Shown here in pieces: positions 32,167 to 44,100 of a stretch of DNA of 64,000 nt. A program made the translations under genes and the position numbers. The stretch covers positions 14,391,501 through 14,455,500 of the forward strand of contig NC_091971.1 of the NCBI RefSeq assembly GCF_036711975.1, given 5' to 3'. The stretch's first letter is position 1. Each line of letters begins with the position of its first letter. The notes under the pieces are model-generated. The model saw only the letters and a program-made list of their open reading frames with translations. It did not search any database and was not told the origin of the DNA. Source of the DNA: Onthophagus taurus (lineage: Eukaryota; Arthropoda; Insecta; Coleoptera; Scarabaeidae).

Positions 32167-35100
32167 ATGCCTAAGAAGAAGGAGATGACCCTTGATACTC
32201 CCACAAGGGTTCCACGACGAGCTGCCAGTAAAGAAGCACTTAAACAAATGCAAAAAATTACAGCTCAAGTTGATTCTGGCCCTGAAACATTGGAGATACA
32301 TTCGGATGATGATGAGGTACTTTTTTTACAATTATTATGAACTGTTTTTTTTTAAATTAATCTTGTGTAGGTAGTAACAATTGATCCAACTCCAAAAAAG
32401 AAATACAAACTGAGTCATAGAAAATCAGCAGATGGTAATGATGCTTAAATAACTTAAAAAAATCCTGCTTTATTCAATAATTACTTTATAGATCGAGATG
32501 TAATAGTTTTAAAAACAATATCATATGAGGATGATTCTTTAATGTTAGATTCATGGACTGATGATTTATCTCCGGCTCAAATAGCAATGAAGAATGCTAC
32601 CAAAAAAGAAATTGATGAGATCAACAGCCGGCTAGAGTTTTTGTTAAAAGAAACATCTTCACAGGTTATCCATACAGGGGATAATATAGCTTTATATGAA
32701 CTCGAATTAGAAGTGAAAAATGCACAAAGTAATTTTCAAAATATAATTTTTTATGTTATTATATTAAAATCTCGATATAACGGATTAATATGGGGAAGGA
32801 AGTGTCTCTTATAGCCAAAAATTTTTAGGTGATTAAGCCAAATATGCCTTATACAAAGTTAAATAGTTTAGAAATTATTTCAATTTTTTGGTTTTGGTAC
32901 ATTTTTAGTATATACTAATACAAATATTGGAATTTAGAGATTAATAATACTTTCTTTGACATCATATTGACTTCTCTAGATAAATTACACTCTAATACAC
33001 ATTTTAAGTTGAAAAATATTTTAAATATTTCGATTGTTTAAAAATACAGGGAAAAAATATTACGTGAATTAAGTTAATTATTAAACTAATCTTTTATGAG
33101 CGTCTATTTCAAAATTTTAATAACACATTTGGGGTTACAAATTATGTTAAAAAATTCTCTGTTTCATAACCTTTCAAATGAGATATTAACCAGGGGTAAA
33201 TGTCTCTCCAATTAGCTAATAATAAAATAAGCATTGGCGAATGTATAATTTAAAGTCGATTACGCCTACTATTTATTTTAACTTATAGGAACTAAAAAAC
33301 GTTAATTCATGAAGTCAATAAATGAAATTTAATTCGTTAATAATTATAAATCATCAATTATACAAATGTTTTACATTTAGCCAGTGCTAGAATGATTGAG
33401 AAGTGTATGAAGCAGGAATGATTGCAGGAAGGTTGAGCCTTAACTTAAAGGAGGAGCCCTAGCCTGAGTAGCATAGGCATCAGTGGACCAAATACCCACA
33501 TTACATTGCCCCTCAGCTCGGACATAACCATTTTTCAAGCAGAAATTCTTGCTATAAACTTCTGCACCGCTTTAAACCTACAAAAGGGACAGAAAGATGC
33601 AACCAGAAATATTTTTACAGACAGTCGGGCACTGATCAGAGAGTGTACCAGCAAGCTGAGAGAACTCGCTAGGGGCTGTGATGTTACTCTATGGTGGGTT
33701 CCAGGTCACAGAAACATTGAGGGCAATGAGAAGGCGGACAAGCTGGCCAGAGAGGCGGCGAAAACGACCTTGGGAATAGTTGGGAGGCCTCAAAGGTAGC
33801 CTTACGCTGGAAAGAACTTCCAGGTTACAGACGAGCGAAGAGTAGGTTTACGCCTCAGCAAAGGGGATCTAAGGACCTAAAATACCACCTCTTCCACATT
33901 GGACAAGTTGAGGATCAAACTTGTCGATTCGCAGTCGTATAGTTGCAATTTGGAAAGTAGTAAAATAAAATCACATTATAACAATAACACTTTATTAAGG
34001 GTTTAGAACGATATTTACTATTACTATTATTTTTATGTATAATTTTTTCCCATATTACGTCATCTTCGGATCTGTCCAAAGCGAAGTTTTTAACATAATT
34101 TGTAATGTATTTTTGAAATAGCCGCTCATAAAAAGTAATTTAAGTCACGAAACATATTTTCCCTGTATTTTTAAACAATCGAAATATTTAAAATATTTTT
34201 CAACTTAAAATGTGTATTAGAGTGTAGTCTATCCAGAGAAGTCAAAATGTTGCCAAAGAAATTTTTATTAAACTCTAAATTCCAGTATTAGTAGAAATAT
34301 ACAGGGTCCTTCAGCTCAGCTCTCCTCTTCTGTAGCTCAATTATTAATTATGTTAGGAGTTTAATATTTTGCAGGCTTATACTGTATTTCAGGTCGCATT
34401 TCAGGAAATTATAATTGAGTATACAGAGTGTCCCAAAAAGGTGTGACGCCATGATGATATATTTTTTTAAATGGCACGATATATCTTTTCTCACCTTTTA
34501 TGGGTGCCTACATAGTTCCAAAATTTTATTGAAATCGGCTGAATGACAGCAGGACAAAAAAATAAAAACGAAAAAAAATCGTACTTGCGTCGCTGGTTTT
34601 AAAAATTAATTATAATTACAAACAGCGCCTCATTAATAAAGTTTCATGTCAAACTTATTATGTAAGGTCTAGTGGATTTGTTAACCAAGTTCCATTGATT
34701 CAACATTATACAGAGTGGCCAAAATCTAGCGTCAAAACTTTCAAACTTTAAAGCATTTTATCTTTCTTATTATAAATTGGACCCCCCTACATATTTTGAT
34801 GTAAATCGATGCAGAATTAAAAAACTAAAATATTTTGTAATAATAACCCCATCACTATTCCTGACATTTGAAATGTTATTCGTCGAAAACTCGTATTTCA
34901 TCTATTCCAACGGCAATTTTAACTAATAAAAATTGAACGAATGAAAAACAATTTAGTTCATAAAAAATATAACATAAATAAACAATAATTCACGTTTGAG
35001 CGAACAGCTACTGAAATTGATTTTCGACATGTCTGCCGTTTTCTTCAATGCACAAACATAGACGAGTATAAAATGATCTTGCCACTTTTCTTAATAGGTC

Positions 35101-38100
35101 GGGTTAATGCTTAGAAATGCTTCCCGGATTCTATGCTGCATATTTTCTGGCATTGTTGGAGGTTGTTTATAAACGATTTCCTTAACATAGCTCCACAGAA
35201 AGAAATCGAGTTTAGTTAAGTCGGGTGATCGAGGTCCTCCTCTACCAACCCACCAATTTGGGAAGGTTGCGTTAAGATGGTCTCTGACTTGCAAAGAACA
35301 ATGTGCTGGAGGTCCATCACGTTGCAGCCTCATTTCTGCCCTTACAGCTATTGGTAAATTTTGAAATAAATTAGGCACCTGATTTTGCAAGAAATCCAGG
35401 TACATAGGTCCATCGAAATGTCCGTTAAAAAAGTAAGGACCAATAACATGATCGCCAATAATCCCTCCTCAAACATTAATTGACCATCTGTGTTGTCTAT
35501 CAATTTGATGAAAAATCTTTGGTTTGTTGTCCGAGTAATAATGGAAGTTATGACGATTAATAAATCCGTTTTTATGAAAGGTGGGCCTCATTGGTAAATA
35601 AAACTTTATCAAAAAAGTCAAAGTTTATCCTCAGTTTGGCTTGAGCCCAATTACAAAATTCGAAACGTTTCTCGAAACCTGTTTCAAGTAGTTCTTGATG
35701 AAACTGGATGCGATAAGCATGAAACCGGTTATCCTTTAAAATTTGGTGAACGGTTGTTTCACCGACACCCACAGCATCAGCGACTGCTTGTTGACTTTTT
35801 AATTACCGATAATAAAACTGCCGTTTCATTTTCTTTGAGCTGGCCTATTTCTAACTGGCTTTTTATAATTCACATTTCCCGTTTCTACAAATCTTTCTAA
35901 TAAATTTTGCAGACTTATTTATCGAGATGCCGTCGTTTCGGATAACGCTGTGCGTAAACTCGACTTGTCAAAAAACAGTTCTTTTCACATTCCCCTAATA
36001 TAAAAATCATGTCTACGAGCTCTTCTTTGTTGTACTCCATAGCAAAAAATAATATTGGCGTGTAAATAGCTTAAACAATTAGTACTGCGAAGGTAACAAT
36101 ATCGTCAAAATATGATTTCTTAGTCAATTGTTTATCATAGCACCACGATGGATTTTTATTAATTAAAATTGCCGTTGGAATAGATGAAATACGAGTTTTC
36201 GGCGAATAACATTTTAAATGTCAGGAATAGTGATGGGGTATTATTACAAAATATTTTTGTTTTTTAATTCTGCATCGATTTACATAAAAATATGTAGGTC
36301 CAATTTATAATAAGAAAGATAAAATGCTTTAAAGTTTGAAAGTTTTGACACTAGATTGTGGCCACCCTCCTGTATAGCGCCTGTAACAATCTAGCGCTGA
36401 ATAACACTTAAAACTTGAACTACCGTCCTTGATTTATATATCATATAGACAACTCGGGGAATACCGCTAGTTTATCTATGAGCATGGAATATAGTAACTT
36501 GGGGAATAACCCAAGGTGGATTTTATCCATAAGCGCCTACATTTATATATAAATATCAGAGCTGTTCAAACTACTTGAAAAAGTAGTGGAGTATAACTAC
36601 TAACTAGTTTCATCAAAAAGTAGTTAAACTACTTTCACCAAAAAGTAGTTTAACTACTTGGTACTTTAAAAATATGGTACTTAGATTACTAACTACCAAG
36701 TAGTTAGTACTTAAATGTCTAACTACATAATAAAATGCACTTTTGAGGGCTAGAAACCCAATGTCGTATCTATAACTGCAAAAATGCATAATATAACAAC
36801 TGTTATACATAAATTATGCTTAAAAGTCAGATTCTTTTGGTACTTCTAAAGCAAGGGCGTACTTTACAGAATGAAAACTACAGACTTGTTCTAACCATAG
36901 GTTCTAACGCGGCTTGTGTATACCGGGTGTCCCTCAAAAGTGGCTCACCCCCATATTTTTTTTATTATTAGTGATAAAGAAAACCATTTGGAATGCATAG
37001 TTAGGTCGCTAAAACGGATTATTACGACATGAAATCATTCTTTTTGTACTTCCGGTTACACCGGATGTGAGTACTAATTTCGTTATTGTTTTAAATCTAT
37101 AATTTTTTTTTCTTCAGTTGGGTAGACAGTATAATTTCACATAACTTTTATTTGAAAACATTTAATTTAAGTTTATTGCTACCAAATCAGCAATACATTC
37201 CACAAACAATTAAATTTTAACCATACTACAATTACATATATCACATTACAATACAATACATTTTATTTCCTATCCTACCCCTCCCCATCTCCTCCCCGCA
37301 TCACCCTACGCTGCCTCTTCGCCACCACCTCCCTCATCCATTCTCTTCCCTCTGCCCCCTCCCCCAGCACCTGCTTCCAGCCGATCACCTCCTCTCTTAG
37401 CTCGTCACACTCCCTCAGTAGGTGCTCCAACGACTCCCACTCCCCCCCACATAGCCTACAACCCCTCTCATCATCTCTCATCTAATACCTATTCGCTCTC
37501 TCCTCATTGCCGCATCTGAATCTTGCCACCATTCTCATCCCCCTCCACCGACAGGTACTTCGGCAGTCCCTCCGTTATTATTTCCTCGTACTTAGGGTTG
37601 TACCTGCTCTCCCTTATCTGCCCCCTTCTTTCTTGCCTCTGTACATCTCTGTCCCTGCTCTCCAGCTCTTTCCACATCTCAATCCCTTCCCTCCTTCTAT
37701 CATCTACCGCTTTCACTGAGTACCCCACCCTTCTGAAATATTCCTCCCTCCCTCGTTGCCCGTAACCCCCTTTCCCTGCCTTAATCTCTTTCCAGCACTC
37801 CCCCAAAATTTTACATTGAGACCTCCCTTCAACCCTCTCCTCAAAACGTACCGCCCTTTTACCCGCCTCCACTCTTAACTTATTAACCTTCACCTCTTCT
37901 CTGACTATGTACTCCGGCGTCTCTTTTGCCAACCCCAAAACCCATCTCCAATACCTAGCCTGTACGCCTTCCAACAGCCTTTGCTCTTTCCACCCCCAAA
38001 GCTCCGCCCCGTACATCATAACACTTCTAATCAAGCACTCGAATATCATCTTCCTTTTTCCCATATCCCTTCCAAATAATCTCTCTCCCCACTCCCAGAC

Positions 38101-41100
38101 CTGCCCCATCACCTTATTCGCCTTCTTTGCCATTGCCCTCACATGCGCGCCTTCCTTGTTGTCCTCTCTAAATCTGTACCCCAAATATGTGTACTCCCTC
38201 ACCTCCTCTATCTCCTTCCCTTCCCACCTCCAGTCTTCGCTCTTCCTTCTACCCCCTTTACAGAACTTCATAACCTTTGTCTTTCCTACATTCACCTCCA
38301 GAGCCTTCCCCCTAAAATAACTCTCCAAACTCCGCATCATCGCCTTCATCTCCTTCGCCTCTCTCGCCACTACCACCAAATCGTCCGCGTAAGCCAGTGA
38401 ATGCACCTTCTTCCTCCCTACAACCACACCTCCCATCTGCCCACCGGTCAATCTGTCTTCCATGTCTGCGGTATACAAGGCAAACAGAGCGGGACTAAGT
38501 GGACTTCCCTGCCTCAAACCCCTCGTTGTCCAGAATCTATCCGTTAACTCGTCCCCCACCTTTACCCTAGCTATCGTCTCTGCGTATATCTCCCTCATCC
38601 TGTTTATTGTCCCACCAGTAATCCCTCTCCTCCTCATCTCCTCCCATAACTTCCCTCTATTCACCTTATTAAACGCTGCCTTTAGATCTATGAATAGGGC
38701 GTAAAGCTTCCCTTCCAGCTCTTTATCCACCAAGTGCTTCAATATGTACACGTTATCTATCGCGCCCCTTCCCTTTCTAAATCCTGCCTGTCCGTCCGGT
38801 AAGATCCCTTTCTCTTCCATCTCTTCCTCCAACCTCTGCAGCAGCACCTTCGCATATATCTTGTACGCCGAGTCCATTAAGCTAATTCCCCTATAACTTT
38901 CCACTACTCCCTTCACTCCCTTCTTGTACACGGGGCTTATTATCGCCTCCATCCAATCGGAAACCCTTCCCCTTCCCAAACTTTGTTCAGCTCTTCCAAC
39001 AACTTTCCCCTCACTTCTCCCGTTGCCTCCAGCCATGCCTCATTCTGGACACCGTCCCCCCCTGGAGCCTTCCCCCCAACGCCGCCTCCATTTGTTCCCC
39101 GGCCATCTCCTCTCCTTTCCGTCCCCCTGTATCTACTTCCTCTACCCGCCTCTCCTCTTCCCCCTCCAGCAGACCCTTGAAGTAATCTCTCCACTCCGTC
39201 ATTTGTATTTCACTGGTAATTTCCTCTCGTACTTTCCTTATTTTGTTTATATATTTCCAAACTTCACCCTCTTGTCTCACCCTTCTAATCTCTTCCGCCT
39301 CCCTCTCCCTCTCCCTCAATTCTTTCTTTTTTCTTTTGCATATCTCTTTATATCCCCTCAATGCTTCCCTATATTCTTCCACCCCCACCAACCCTCTCCG
39401 CCACTGTCTCAACTTCCTTCTCGGAATCCTTCTCGAATTTGAAAACATTTTCACGATCGCTTATAACTTTTGAATTATTTTCGTTTTTTTTAACGTTTTA
39501 GTACCTTCGGAAAATGTATTACAACTTTTGACACAGAGTAGCTAGGTTAATAGTACAAACTACGTTATGTCCCTCTTGATTTGCTATTCCTCGAGCAGTG
39601 ATCACTGCTATACTTTAGTTAGTGGTTCTTTTTTAATAATGGTGTAAATTAACAGTTGTATTAAATTAGTTTTAGAAGAAAAACGCTATCCAACAATTAA
39701 ATTTAATTCAATCGTAAGTTCAAAAAAATTAATTTTCTAAATTTTCAAAATGCTCCCGCTCGATTTTGACATAATTGTATTTTGCGTATTGTCGATCTAA
39801 CAACCCGACGTTATTCCTGCGGAGATATTTAGGTAATACAATTTCTAACTCGATTTATTTTCTAATACCTCACGAGACCTTACTGGTGTATTATACAGCT
39901 CATTTTTGATTTTGCCCCATAAAAAAGAATCTAAAGGTGTGAGGTCAGGTGATCGGAGAGGTTTTAACCAAAATAAAGTAAACAATCCAAATTATAATGT
40001 ACAATGGACATTGTAAGTAACTATCAGCTACAGAACATTTAGTGTAAAAGAACAAAAAACAAAGAAAAAAATCAAAAATAATTGAATTAAACTTAATTGT
40101 TTGATCGCGTTTTTCTTTTAAAACTAATTTAATACAACTGTTAATTTACACCATTATTAAAAAAGAACCACTGACTAAAGCGTAGCAGTGATCACTGCTC
40201 AAGAAATAGCAAATCAAGAGGGACATAACGTAGTTTATACTATTAACCTAGCTACTATGCGTCAAAAGTTGTAATACATTTTCCGAAGGTACTAAAACGT
40301 TATAAAATAACGAAAATAATTTTTTTTTCAAAAACTATAAGCGATCGTGAAAATTATTTCAAGTAAAAGTTATGTGAAATTATACTATCAACCCAATTGA
40401 AGAAAAAAAAAATTATAGATTTAAAAAAATAGCGAAATTAGTACTCACATCCGGTATAACCGGAAGTACAAAAAGAATGATTTCATGTCGTAATAATCCA
40501 TTTTAGCGACCTAACTATGCATTCCAAATGGTTTTCTTATATCACCAATAATAAAGAAAAATATGGGGGTGAGCCACTTTTGAGGGACACCCGGTATAAG
40601 TACATACTAGATATTTGGAAGTACTTAAACTGTCTTAAAAGTAGTTAAATTACTTAAAAGGAATTAAAATAAACAAAAATAGTTAGAATACGTAAAGTAG
40701 TTAACAATGAGGAGTTAACTACTTTCTGCGAATATTTTATGCCAGCATAAAATAATCGAGTATAACTACTAATAGAATAAAAGTAGTTAGAATACAACTA
40801 TTTTTACACAAAAAGTAGTTGACTACGTAGTTAGTTAACTACTGCCTAGCTCTGATAAATATACTGATGTATTAAATAGATAATATTAATAGTATGCCTT
40901 AAAAATATTTGTCCGTTCTAACGAGGTTCGTTATATCGAGATTTTACTATACTTAAATCTAAATATTTTTTATTTAGAATCCAACCCAACTTCGACACCA
41001 CCGGCAACTGTTGTGCAACCACAAGCTGTTAAAAATAATCAAGCTTTTCAATTAGTAATGGACGCGCGATCAGGAGTTGTTGTAGGAACTATGACGCCTG

Positions 41101-44100
41101 CAACATCAGCAACTTTAGCGGCAGTTTCTAGCGTTAATAGTGTTTCTAATGTAAAAGCTCCTCAAACCAGAAAAAGAACGCGCGCAGCCGCTAATCTCCC
41201 TACGACTTCTGCACCTCCAATAAAAGTGACGAAATCTACGATCCCACCACCGATTGTATCTGTTACGACACCCGCTGCTACTACTCAAAGAGCTACTGAA
41301 GCAACAGCTGTAGGGGGTTTAAGTCACGGTAATCTTCAACAAAAACAAACTGCTATTGTCGATCTTACGTCAGATGAAAGTCGAACCGCCACTGCCCCCG
41401 ATTCTCGAGAGGTCTCTTTTAATAAATTACAAGGTAAAACTTTTCCTTCCTTAGTTGTCGTCGCTAGGCCTCATCTCCGCGCTAAGGATAATGTAACTAC
41501 CGATCGACAAATATTAGATTCCAAAGTTAAAGCGGTTTTGATGCATATTCCAACAAAATTCACAGAATGGTAAATTATTTTTTTAAGAATAAAATAATTT
41601 TATAAAACTATTTATCTTTAGGTTAATTCAGGTCGGATTGATTCGTTCCGAACAAACTTGTACTCATGGTAATAAACTCAAACTTGGAATGTACAGTGAC
41701 GTCACAAAATTTCCTTTTTCGGGAGGTTACGTGTGGATTTCAGACTGTTGTCCTCAAAAATTCGTTTCTGTCTTTAGTAATTCGGTGTTCGAAGGATCTC
41801 CACATCCACCCACCGTTATTCTTAAATTAATATATCATTGGGCCTGTCAGACAAACGTTCAAAACGTTGTGCAATGGGTTAAAGTTGATAATCTCTATGT
41901 GAAAGGAATGAATACATGGTTGAGAGCGATTTGTACTGTTGCAATTCACACACACCTTGGATTATTGGGTAATCCATCAATGAAAGTAGAAGTAGGTGTA
42001 ATCTCTTTGGGGACGACATCCCAAGACGGTAATCAAAGACAAGTTAAAGTTGAGGTATTAGGAGTTTTGGATGTTGCAACAAATTTGGTGCGATTAAAAG
42101 CTGTTGAACCGATGGTTGATGGCGATAGGAATTATAGAAGGAGGTTTTCAAAGATTTTGGAACCTTTAGTTAAGTGGGTACACCCGGGAAGTATTATTAT
42201 AACTGATTTAACTGTTGATAAAAGTACGTTACACGCTTTGGGTTTTAAAAATGTTGTGCAAGCGTCTGTTAATGATTCATTAAGTAATCTGACGATTATG
42301 AATTATTTACGAAGAATTGTACCGAGAATGTTCCAAAATACGCTTTCACTACTTTCGCGGCAAATCATACAACAATTTTTAGATGAATTAGTGTGGAGAG
42401 AACGTTATGGAACTACTCCAGCTTTAGCTTTTGATAATATCATTACTCATTTGTCGGAACAGACGAAGGTTGATGGTATTAATTTAGTGCATAGATTAAC
42501 GAAAATCTCGAGTAATCCGTTCAAAAATTGGAGTTTAAATAATATTCATTCACAAACAACCCCATCGCCACCTCCTCCAATTAGTAAACCTCAAAATATA
42601 CCCCCATTAGCACCACTTATGTTAACCACAGAGAGCACTATGAGACCGTATAAAAATAAACGAATTAAAGATAATTCAGTACCAGAATCATCAAAATCGC
42701 GGAAGTCTCCCGATATTCCGGAACAAATGGTTCCATTAGAACATTATTATTACGGTACAATCGATGCTCCAGAAGGTAGAGCACCAAAGATTACAAACGT
42801 TGTTTATAAATGTGGAATGTGCAAATCTCAGTTTACCAACAACATTAAATTAATGCTCCATCTATTCCACCACATCAGTTCAAGCAACATTAAATTTTTA
42901 TGTAAATATTGTTTAGTACAATTCAATTCGGCCGAACTACTTGAAAAACACATACAAAAATCACACCCGAACGACACAAAAGTAGACGAAATCTTCGTGT
43001 GTGTTATATGTGAAGGAAAATTTTACAATCCTTACAGTCTCGGAAAACATATGTCGCGAGAGCACGTCCCTTCCGAGTTACCCTATCAATGTTTAACATG
43101 TCGTATGCGTTGCTCTAGTCATAGACAAGCAGTCGATCATTTTTATGAAAAACACGACGGAGGAACCTCAATACAATGCCCTTTGTGTTTAAAATGCATG
43201 TCTGTATATTCGAACACACGGGTTCTTACGCAAAACATGAGTTATTTCGTGCAACATTTACAAAAACACAGCAAGAAAATAGGTGCAAAAAAATGTCCAA
43301 AATGCGCACTTTGGTTTGTCCAAAAAGATTTATTAAAAGACCATATTATAAAAATGCATACTTCAATGAGAAGAAAAGCAGGATTAGTTCCTTGGCCTGT
43401 TCCTCGAGCTATTATCATGGTTCCAAAATCGCGACAAGATGAACCAGGAGAACAAATCAACGTTGACATTAGCAATGTAATATTAAATTTCAATTTGGAT
43501 AAACACGTTTGTAAAGAGTGTGGGGGACATTTAAGTATAAAAGATCATTATCCGTAAGTGATTTTATACAAATTTATTTTAATCTTAATAATATTTATTT
43601 ATCTACGACTGCTTGGATAACTCATCATTACCGCACTCATTTGAGTTACGTAATGAAGTTCATTACCGCACTGGTTTCATTACGTAACGCATTTTTAGCC
43701 TAATCAGAACAGACTTAATTTATTGAAACGAGCAACAATACAAAAGAAAAAGCGATCTATTTACAGAGAAACAATATTTATTATAAACATTAATTGTTAT
43801 GTTTTTACATTTCAAAACACTTATTCCAGATGAGTAAACATGTTGAAACTGACAGTTCAAAATTGTCAACAATCATTTCAAAATATTTTTATAAATGTCA
43901 AATAGACTTTTTTAAAGAAATTGATTTTTTCGTAATTTTTAGCAGTCGTAGATAAAGTGCTGTATATCACACGTGGGCTAGAGCACAATTACAGTACTCG
44001 TATGATTACACGACTCGGTCTACGACCTCGTCGTGCAATTCTCCACACTCCTACAGTAATTATGCTTCTAGCCCACTTGTAATATAAATAACTATTATCT

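Larger units (their letters stand above)
36923..40594. mobile_element. Fold-back mariner-like element with ~500-bp inverted repeats, inside the hAT-like element
   Basis: The ends CCGGGTGTCCCTCAAAAGTG and CACTTTTGAGGGACACCCGG are perfect inverted repeats flanked by TA. The left arm (36923-37162, continuing 39436-39715) matches the right arm (40090-40594) over roughly 500 bases. The left arm is split by the LINE at 37163. The small core at 39840-39960 retains the minus-strand end of a transposase. It is non-autonomous. Confidence 0.9.
36557..40854. mobile_element. hAT-like element with perfect 8-bp target duplication
   Basis: The ends CAGAGCTGTTCAAACTAC and GTTAACTACTGCCTAGCTCTG-type text (up to 40854) are short inverted repeats. 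The target duplication ATAAATAT is exact at 36549-36556 and 40855-40862. Both ends carry many AGTAGTTAAACTACTT-type subterminal repeats (36585-36720 and 40625-40835), as in hAT elements. No hAT transposase remains. The interior is occupied by the fold-back element at 36923. Confidence 0.88.
32764..40947. mobile_element. Facing pogo/Tigger-type ends framing Row intron 4
   Basis: TAAAATCTCGATATAACG at 32765 faces CGTTATATCGAGATTTTA at 40929. These perfect 18-base inverted ends fit Tigger/pogo termini. They lie close to both splice sites of the 8.2-kb intron. All other repeats of the intron fall between them, so one old element seems to have received the rest. No pogo transposase is left inside. 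Confidence 0.6.

Noticed and set aside
37504-39440. Several long plus-strand frames rich in P, S and L opposite the LINE
   Set aside because: They are the antisense shadow of the GC-rich reverse transcriptase and its charged frames; no domain is recognisable in them.
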